DNA from: Bacteroidia bacterium
GTDB lineage: Bacteria > Bacteroidota > Bacteroidia > Flavobacteriales > Flavobacteriaceae
Assembly (NCBI GenBank): GCA_030425715.1
Contig: JAUIAA010000049.1
Coordinates: 1 to 10,669 of the forward strand
Direction: 5' to 3'
Length of the DNA stretch: 10,669 bases
This document shows, one piece after another, positions 5,949 to 10,669 of the stretch; the stretch's first letter is position 1, and every line of letters starts with the position of its first letter. The notes below the pieces were generated by a model, which was not told the DNA's origin, did no database searches, and was given only the letters and a program-made list of their open reading frames with translations. The translations under genes and the position numbers were made by a program.

Positions 5949-7622
5949 TTAAAAAATTTGTTCTAAAATCTTTTGGGTAATGGCATAAGTAGGTCGAACT
6001 CCAGAGGCACCTAACCCACCTGATGCCAAAGTACTTCCTGTTTCTAAGGGGTTATCAGAGGCGTAATAAGCGTATCTAACTTTTACATTTTTTTTGATAT
6101 TTCCTCTAATTTGTGATGCAGATTGAATTGCTTTTTGGTAATGTGCTCCTTCCATTTCTAAACCAATTACGTTCCATGTTGAATTGTGAAAGAATTCTAA
6201 AATGTCTTTATTCTGCAAAGAAGTTCCCAAAACGGTAATCATAGATCCCTTAAACACCGATACCCCAGAATCTTTTAAATCGTCTACGCTCAATTCATTT
6301 TTAAAGGGGTAATTATCTGCTGTACCTTCAAAAATATGTGCTGTGGGAATCATAATATCGCCCTTACCTCCTTCTAAAATTCCTGCTTTTCCCATAATAG
6401 AAACCGATTCTATACAAAGGTGTTGTTTGCTCCCGTTTTCTAAAACGTAAGGTTTTAAAAGCTCATCCATGGTTTCATATGCCTGTTCGCCAAAAGCATA
6501 ATCCATCACTACTATAACTGGTTTTTCTTTTTTAGCATTTTGTATTTGAAAATTGGTTTTAGAAAAATCAATTTTTTCGGTATCAATAATTTGCACATCA
6601 ATATTTGCCCCTGATTTATCCTTGATAAAAGTAAGTCCCATTTTTGAAGCACCAACTTTTATCCTTTTTTGTAAATCATTATTTTCAGATTTCCCAATTT
6701 CTTCAAACAAAGCAACTCCTTTGAATTTGGAATTTTCTTTTGCCAAAAATATTGGACTGTAAATAGAGTTCATCACACTGTGCATATTGGCACTTATGAT
6801 ATGAATTGGTTTTTCTAATAATCCTATTTCTTCTAATTTCTTTTTGATATTGGTTGCCCAAATATCACCGTAAATATGGTGTCCAATTCTTTCATTAAGT
6901 GTTGGACTAAAGGTAATTACGTGTTTTTTATCTTCTAATTTTTCATTTAAAGACAGTTTTCCCATCCAATAAATCAAATTAAACAAACGATTTGGTAATG
7001 CTTTGGTTGAAAAAGCTTTATCGGCCTGCTGGATTTCGTCAAAGCTACGCCCCAAAAAATTGGAAATATGGGTATATAAAACTTCTCTTTGGTTTTTGTC
7101 TAGTTTTATATGGTGTAAAACCACCTCTTCTAAATTATTCCATTCTCTTACGGTATCTCCTTCTTCATTGATCAGTACTTTTTTGGCAATTTTATCCGCC
7201 TCTATAAACATAAAAGTTAGGTGGGTTAAAATATCATAAATATCTGAACGCCCACGGGTAATCTCAATATTCATTTGGTCCTTATCAATACGATAACAGT
7301 TTCTTCTTCTTTTGGCAGGAATGATACATTTAAAATGAGAATTTTCAAAACCCTCATTAGCGGTTAAATTGATAAACCTACACTCTTCAATACCATTAGG
7401 CAACCTATCTACTACATAAAGCAATCCGTTTAACTCCACTTTATCCTCAGCAATAGAGCCATAAATTTCTGGTTGTAAGGTTAATAAAGCATCTCTTAAA
7501 CTTTTACCCGATACACCATCTGGTTTATAAAAACCACGATTAAATAAATGACGCATGGTTATATAAATGCGCTCAATGGCCTGTGTGGAAGTTTGTGATT
7601 TAGTTCTAGTTAGGTTACTCAT
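5949..7622 (-). CDS. Conserved Bacteroidota protein of unknown function (DUF6909-like), nucleoside-phosphorylase-like C-terminus
   Basis: The product is 557 residues, with no signal peptide or membrane helix, so it is cytoplasmic. From memory this matches a Bacteroidota-restricted family that I believe is named DUF6909; the number is unverified. The N-terminal part (1-230) holds family-like stretches such as AIERIYITMRHLFNRGFYKP (15-34) and RRRNCYRIDKDQMNIEITRG (105-124), rich in Arg and without a known fold. The C-terminal part (about 235-557) carries motifs resembling nucleoside phosphorylases and nucleosidases: MGKAGILEGGKGDIMIPTA (410-428), IGLEMEGAHYQKA (486-498, compare the MEGA motif that contacts ribose) and YYASDNP (519-525, compare the ISD strand with the catalytic Asp in MTA/SAH nucleosidase; here Asp523). 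Substrate is unknown and I do not assign an enzyme activity. The ATG at 7622 overlaps the S41 gene's end by 8 bp (ATGAGTAA), which suggests translational coupling. The gene lies between that protease and purD. Confidence 0.88.
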   Translation of the reverse strand: MSNLTRTKSQTSTQAIERIYITMRHLFNRGFYKPDGVSGKSLRDALLTLQPEIYGSIAEDKVELNGLLYVVDRLPNGIEECRFINLTANEGFENSHFKCIIPAKRRRNCYRIDKDQMNIEITRGRSDIYDILTHLTFMFIEADKIAKKVLINEEGDTVREWNNLEEVVLHHIKLDKNQREVLYTHISNFLGRSFDEIQQADKAFSTKALPNRLFNLIYWMGKLSLNEKLEDKKHVITFSPTLNERIGHHIYGDIWATNIKKKLEEIGLLEKPIHIISANMHSVMNSIYSPIFLAKENSKFKGVALFEEIGKSENNDLQKRIKVGASKMGLTFIKDKSGANIDVQIIDTEKIDFSKTNFQIQNAKKEKPVIVVMDYAFGEQAYETMDELLKPYVLENGSKQHLCIESVSIMGKAGILEGGKGDIMIPTAHIFEGTADNYPFKNELSVDDLKDSGVSVFKGSMITVLGTSLQNKDILEFFHNSTWNVIGLEMEGAHYQKAIQSASQIRGNIKKNVKVRYAYYASDNPLETGSTLASGGLGASGVRPTYAITQKILEQIF

Positions 7623-9252
7623 TGTTTAATATGTTATTGTATTCTGTATTGTTATTTAATATGGATACCGCTTTTAAAATGCTTTTGTTATGGATAATTT
7701 GGTATTGATATGCTCCTTTTATATAATAATATCGATGTAATATTTCATTGGTAATCTCTTGTTTTATCTCCTCTTGATTTGGTGTCAATTCATCTATTTT
7801 TTGTTTTTGTAAGCCTTGCAATACTTCTTGGTAGGAATTTACAATTCCCTTGGATAAGTTTTCTTTCTCCGCAGTTGCAAATGATTTCTCAAAACGGTGC
7901 TCGGTTTGGGTTTTAAAACTACTGTTTTCTTGTTTTAAATAATTTATAAAATCTTGGTAGTTGGTTTCTTGGAAAACAAAATTTTGAGCATTTTCAATAC
8001 TTGTATGCTTATAATAATAATTATTTGCAAAATTAAATATGGCATCAGAGGCGAACAAAGCTTCGCTGCTTTTGGTAGTTTTAGGAACTTTTACCAAAAT
8101 ATCTGGCGCAATTCCACCACCATCGTAAACCGTTCTACCATTTTTAGTTTGGAAAGCATTTGGTTTTTGATCGGAAAATTTTGGAATCGTATTTCCCTCT
8201 CTATTGGTATAATCCAACTCTTGAATATTTCTTCCACTAGGAGTGTAATACTTAGAAATGGTAAGTTTTAATTTGGTGCCATAAGTTAAATTTCTATAGC
8301 GTTGTACCAAACCTTTACCATAAGATCGTTGCCCCACAATTACCGCTCTATCCATATCTTGTAAAGAACCTGCAACAATTTCAGAGGCAGAAGCCGACTC
8401 CTTGTCTATCAAAACAACCACAGGAATTTCCAAATCAACAGGCTCATTTCTAGTTCTGTAGGTTTCGCTCCATTTTTTTAGTTTGGCTTTGGTGGTAACG
8501 ACCACCTCGTTTTTTGGTACGAATAAATTAGTAATGTTAACTGCCTCATTCAATAAGCCTCCCAGGTTTCCTCTTAGGTCTAAAATCACTTTTTTCATGC
8601 CTTTTGATTTTAAATCTACAAAAGCCTCTTTTACCGATGAAGATGCTTTATTGTTAAATTTAATCAACGGAATATAGCCAATATCTTGCCCTATCATTTG
8701 GTAATGTGGTACAGGATTTAGTTCTATTTTTTCTCTTTTTAAATTGAAATTCAGTATTTTACCTTGGCGTTTTACTTGTAAACTTACTGGGCTATCTGCA
8801 ACTCCCTTAAGCAAAGTTTCTACCTGTTCATGGTTAAAATCTTTGATATCTGTTTGGTCAATTTTTAAAATTTCATCTCCAATTTTAATTCCGCTTTTGT
8901 CTGCAGAAAAACCTTCGTAAACCTCCTTAATTACCAATTTTTTATCGTAAAATTTGGTTTGAATACCTACACCGCTATATTCGCCCAACGAATTAATCTT
9001 GGCCTCTTCTACACTTTGTTCATCATAAAATCGGGTATAAGGATCCAGCTCATTTAGCATATTGTTGATTGCTTTATCCGTCAATTTCGCGGGATTGACC
9101 TCATCAATATAATACAGGTTCAATTCCTTAAAAAGCGTGGTGTAAATTTCAATCTGTTTGGCAACTTCAAAAAAATCAGATTTAAAAGCAAACAGCACAG
9201 AAATTGCTATGGTAAACACAACTCCTATCCCTATTTTTTTTAATTTTTGCAT
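7615..9252 (-). CDS. S41 family C-terminal processing (tail-specific) peptidase
   Basis: This is a 545-residue serine protease of the Tsp/CtpA type, which cleaves proteins near their C-termini in the periplasm. Residues 1-23 contain a basic start and the hydrophobic IGIGVVFTIAISVLFAF, a signal anchor or uncleaved signal without an obvious cleavage site. A PDZ domain spans about 90-175 (YSGVGIQTK, VYEGFSADKSGIKIGDEIL). The catalytic core follows, with VILDLRGNLGGLLNEAV (222-238) and DKESASASEIVAGSLQD (283-299), then GQRSYGKGLVQ (307-317). By alignment with E. coli Tsp (Ser430, Asp441, Lys455), the Ser/Lys pair is Ser288 and Lys313, with Asp299 equivalent to Asp441. Residues about 395-545 form a charged, partly helical C-terminal extension. 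The gene starts 10 bp after rnpA and overlaps the next gene by 8 bp, so the three are probably one operon. The start is the only sensible ATG, at 9252. No Shine-Dalgarno is seen. The physiological substrate is unknown. Confidence 0.95.
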   Translation of the reverse strand: MQKLKKIGIGVVFTIAISVLFAFKSDFFEVAKQIEIYTTLFKELNLYYIDEVNPAKLTDKAINNMLNELDPYTRFYDEQSVEEAKINSLGEYSGVGIQTKFYDKKLVIKEVYEGFSADKSGIKIGDEILKIDQTDIKDFNHEQVETLLKGVADSPVSLQVKRQGKILNFNLKREKIELNPVPHYQMIGQDIGYIPLIKFNNKASSSVKEAFVDLKSKGMKKVILDLRGNLGGLLNEAVNITNLFVPKNEVVVTTKAKLKKWSETYRTRNEPVDLEIPVVVLIDKESASASEIVAGSLQDMDRAVIVGQRSYGKGLVQRYRNLTYGTKLKLTISKYYTPSGRNIQELDYTNREGNTIPKFSDQKPNAFQTKNGRTVYDGGGIAPDILVKVPKTTKSSEALFASDAIFNFANNYYYKHTSIENAQNFVFQETNYQDFINYLKQENSSFKTQTEHRFEKSFATAEKENLSKGIVNSYQEVLQGLQKQKIDELTPNQEEIKQEITNEILHRYYYIKGAYQYQIIHNKSILKAVSILNNNTEYNNILNNE

Positions 9253-9262
9253 AATATATATT

Positions 9263-9640
9263 TTAGGCTTTTTCTTTTTGAAGAAACTTTTTTAGCAAAG
9301 TTTGCATTTTTTCTTCTAAAAAGTGGTATTCTGGCTCTTCTTTACCTAAATAGATAAACATAAATATATGTTTTTTAGTATGTGTAGCGGTGTAAATAAT
9401 CTGCTTGTTTTTTCTATAAACTTCTCTTAACAGTCGCTTAATTCTATTTCTTTTTACGGCTAATTTAAATTTCCTTTTCGGAACAGAAACTCCAGCTTTT
9501 ATTTTATAATCTCCTTCATGTTCTACAGGTAAATAAATTAATTTTATAGGAAAAGTAGTAATTGATTTTCCTTCAGCAAACAACTGTGTAATTAATTTAC
9601 TGCTTTTTAGTTTTTCTTCCTTGCCAAAAGTTTCTTGCAT
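9263..9640 (-). CDS. rnpA: Ribonuclease P protein component
   Basis: RnpA binds the catalytic RNA of RNase P and aids removal of 5' leaders from precursor tRNAs in the cytoplasm. The 125-residue length is normal. The N-terminus FGKEEKLKSSKLITQLFAEG (5-24) and the central AGVSVPKRKFKLAVKRNRIK (49-68) are characteristic; the second contains the RNR-type RNA-binding motif in KRNRIKRLLREVYR. The protein is strongly basic. The gene stands apart from rpmH, which is its usual neighbour in many bacteria, and is instead followed 10 bp later by the S41 protease. The ATG at 9640 is the only start that keeps the conserved N-terminus. A TACTTTTG promoter element ends only 5 nt before it, implying a very short or absent leader. 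The family call is secure. Confidence 0.95.
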   Translation of the reverse strand: MQETFGKEEKLKSSKLITQLFAEGKSITTFPIKLIYLPVEHEGDYKIKAGVSVPKRKFKLAVKRNRIKRLLREVYRKNKQIIYTATHTKKHIFMFIYLGKEEPEYHFLEEKMQTLLKKFLQKEKA

Positions 9641-9645
9641 AATCG

Positions 9646-9653
9646 CAAAAGTA
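9646..9653 (-). promoter_or_regulatory. Candidate -7 element (TACTTTTG) for rnpA, very close to the start codon
   Basis: The minus strand reads TACTTTTG, a full match to TAnnTTTG, with five bases (CGATT) between its last G and the rnpA ATG. A TTTA, a 3-of-4 match to the -33 TTTG, lies 21 nt upstream. If this is the promoter, transcription starts within about 0-3 nt of the start codon, so the message would be leaderless or nearly so. Confidence 0.5.
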
Positions 9654-9688
9654 AGGATTTAAAATTATCCTTTTTAAAGTAAAAATAC

Positions 9689-9721
9689 TTTGTTTTTATC
9701 AAATCAATAATTGTAATTTTG
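9689..9721 (+). promoter_or_regulatory. Candidate Bacteroidota promoter for the acyl-CoA dehydrogenase gene
   Basis: TTTG at 9689-9692 and TAATTTTG at 9714-9721 match the Bacteroidota -33 and -7 elements, with a 21-nt spacer inside the usual 17-23 range. Transcription would begin near 9725, giving a leader of about 22 nt before the ATG at 9747. This is the best-formed promoter in the window, and it is divergent from the candidate rnpA promoter within a 106-bp intergenic region. Confidence 0.65.
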
Positions 9722-9746
9722 TTGCAATCCTATTTTAAAAAATATT

Positions 9747-10669
9747 ATGTCAAAAGATTTATTTCAAGCACCCGATTATTATCAATTAGATGAGCTACTA
9801 AGCGAAGAACACAAATTAGTTAGAGATGCGGCTCGCGAATGGGTAAAAAAAGAAGTTTCGCCAATTATTGAAGATGCTGCGCAAGAAGCAAAATTCCCGA
9901 AACAATTGATCAACGGCTTGGCCGAAATTGGTGCTTTTGGACCTTATATTCCTGAAGAGTACGGTGGTGCCGGATTAGATCAAATTTCTTACGGATTGAT
10001 CATGCAAGAAATAGAAAGAGGAGATTCTGGAGTACGTTCTACCGCATCGGTACAATCGTCTTTGGTAATGTATCCTATTTGGAAATATGGTAACGAAGCA
10101 CAAAGAAAAAAGTATTTACCTAAATTGGCAAGTGGCGAGTTTATAGGCTGTTTTGGTTTGACTGAACCTAACCATGGTTCAAACCCTGGTGGGATGGAAA
10201 GCAAATTTAAAGATATGGGAGACCACTACCTTTTAAACGGTGCTAAAATGTGGATTTCGAATGCCCCTTTTGCAGATATTGCGGTAGTTTGGGCAAAAAA
10301 TGAGGAAGGAAGAATTCACGGTTTGGTAGTAGAAAAAGGAATGGAAGGCTTTTCTACCCCAGAAACACACCACAAATGGTCGCTAAGAGCATCAGCAACT
10401 GGGGAGTTGATTTTTGACAATGTTAAAGTGCCTAAAGAAAATTTATTACCAAATAAAAGTGGGTTAGGAGCCCCTTTAGGCTGTTTAGATTCTGCACGTT
10501 ATGGTATTGCTTGGGGAGCTATTGGCGCTGCTATGGATTGCTACGATACAGCTTTGCGTTATGCTATGGAAAGAACGCAGTTTGGCAAACCCTTAGCTGC
10601 ATTCCAATTACAGCAAAAAAAATTGGCCGAAATGATTACCGAAATTACCAAAGCGCAATTGCTTACTTG
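9747..10669 (+). CDS. Glutaryl-CoA dehydrogenase-like acyl-CoA dehydrogenase, N-terminal part, cut by window edge
   Basis: The ATG at 9747 opens 307 codons that run off the right edge; the family is about 390 residues. This FAD enzyme family oxidises acyl-CoA thioesters, and glutaryl-CoA dehydrogenase also decarboxylates glutaryl-CoA to crotonyl-CoA in lysine and tryptophan breakdown. Closer to glutaryl-CoA dehydrogenase than to fatty-acid enzymes are SGVRSTASVQSSLVM (94-108), GCFGLTEPNHGSNPGGME (134-151), WSLRASATGE (211-220) and GCLDSARYGIAWGAIGA (245-261). Arg97 and Ser98 align with the human glutaryl-CoA dehydrogenase residues that hold the substrate carboxylate (Arg94 and Ser95, as I recall them). 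The FAD-binding WISNAP is at 169-174. The catalytic Glu of the family would be near residue 370, outside the window, so activity cannot be confirmed. The gene is divergent from rnpA and has a good promoter. The superfamily is certain; the glutaryl subtype is likely. Confidence 0.92.
   Translation, partial: MSKDLFQAPDYYQLDELLSEEHKLVRDAAREWVKKEVSPIIEDAAQEAKFPKQLINGLAEIGAFGPYIPEEYGGAGLDQISYGLIMQEIERGDSGVRSTASVQSSLVMYPIWKYGNEAQRKKYLPKLASGEFIGCFGLTEPNHGSNPGGMESKFKDMGDHYLLNGAKMWISNAPFADIAVVWAKNEEGRIHGLVVEKGMEGFSTPETHHKWSLRASATGELIFDNVKVPKENLLPNKSGLGAPLGCLDSARYGIAWGAIGAAMDCYDTALRYAMERTQFGKPLAAFQLQQKKLAEMITEITKAQLLT

Noticed and set aside
7954..8271. 105-codon plus-strand ORF
   Set aside because: It is antisense to the C-terminal part of the S41 protease and shows no protein-family signal. 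The same reasoning removes the other plus-strand ORFs inside minus-strand genes (3820-4002, 5135-5415, 6553-6762, 7003-7239, 8483-8677).
9989..10204. 71-codon minus-strand ORF
   Set aside because: It lies entirely inside the acyl-CoA dehydrogenase gene, whose reading frame has strong family motifs throughout. The ORF product has no recognisable features.

Overview
The window looks like ordinary chromosomal DNA from a member of the Bacteroidota, most likely the family Flavobacteriaceae. The DNA is strongly AT-rich. Start codons lack clear Shine-Dalgarno sequences. Several genes are preceded by the Bacteroidota-type -7 promoter element TAnnTTTG. The protein families (a TPR/transmembrane/HTH regulator, a Bacteroidota-type conserved protein of 557 residues, and PurD, S41 peptidase and RnpA of flavobacterial style) point the same way. 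No mobile element, tRNA, rRNA, CRISPR array or phage gene was found.

Layout, left to right. Bases 1-1403 (minus) hold the N-terminal 467 codons of a secreted M4 (thermolysin-type) metalloprotease, cut by the window edge just after its HELTH zinc motif. Bases 1404-1806 hold no recognised gene, but on the minus strand they contain a plausible 45-codon lysine-rich small ORF (1497-1634). Bases 1807-3426 (minus) encode a TPR protein with a signal peptide, one transmembrane helix, a coiled coil and a C-terminal LuxR-like HTH, probably a membrane-tethered transcription regulator. Bases 3519-5849 (minus) hold purD followed 12 bp later by a GT28/MurG-like glycosyltransferase. Bases 5949-9640 (minus) hold a tight run of rnpA, an S41 C-terminal processing protease, and a conserved protein of unknown function that overlaps the protease gene by 8 bp. 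On the plus strand, diverging from rnpA, a glutaryl-CoA-dehydrogenase-like gene begins at 9747 and runs off the right edge.

How the genes work together. The rnpA-S41-557 aa genes look like one transcription unit, joining tRNA 5' processing, periplasmic proteolysis and an uncharacterised protein. purD and the glycosyltransferase form a second unit with its own candidate promoter; a 10-bp inverted repeat lies immediately upstream of that promoter. The most interesting item is the 557-residue protein. Its C-terminal half carries a string of motifs resembling the nucleoside phosphorylase/nucleosidase fold (a GDI-IP strand, an EMEGA motif and an ASD motif in the order used by MTA/SAH nucleosidases), and it lies next to a purine-synthesis gene. 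That reading is an inference from motifs and needs a structural comparison. Otherwise the window is mostly housekeeping.
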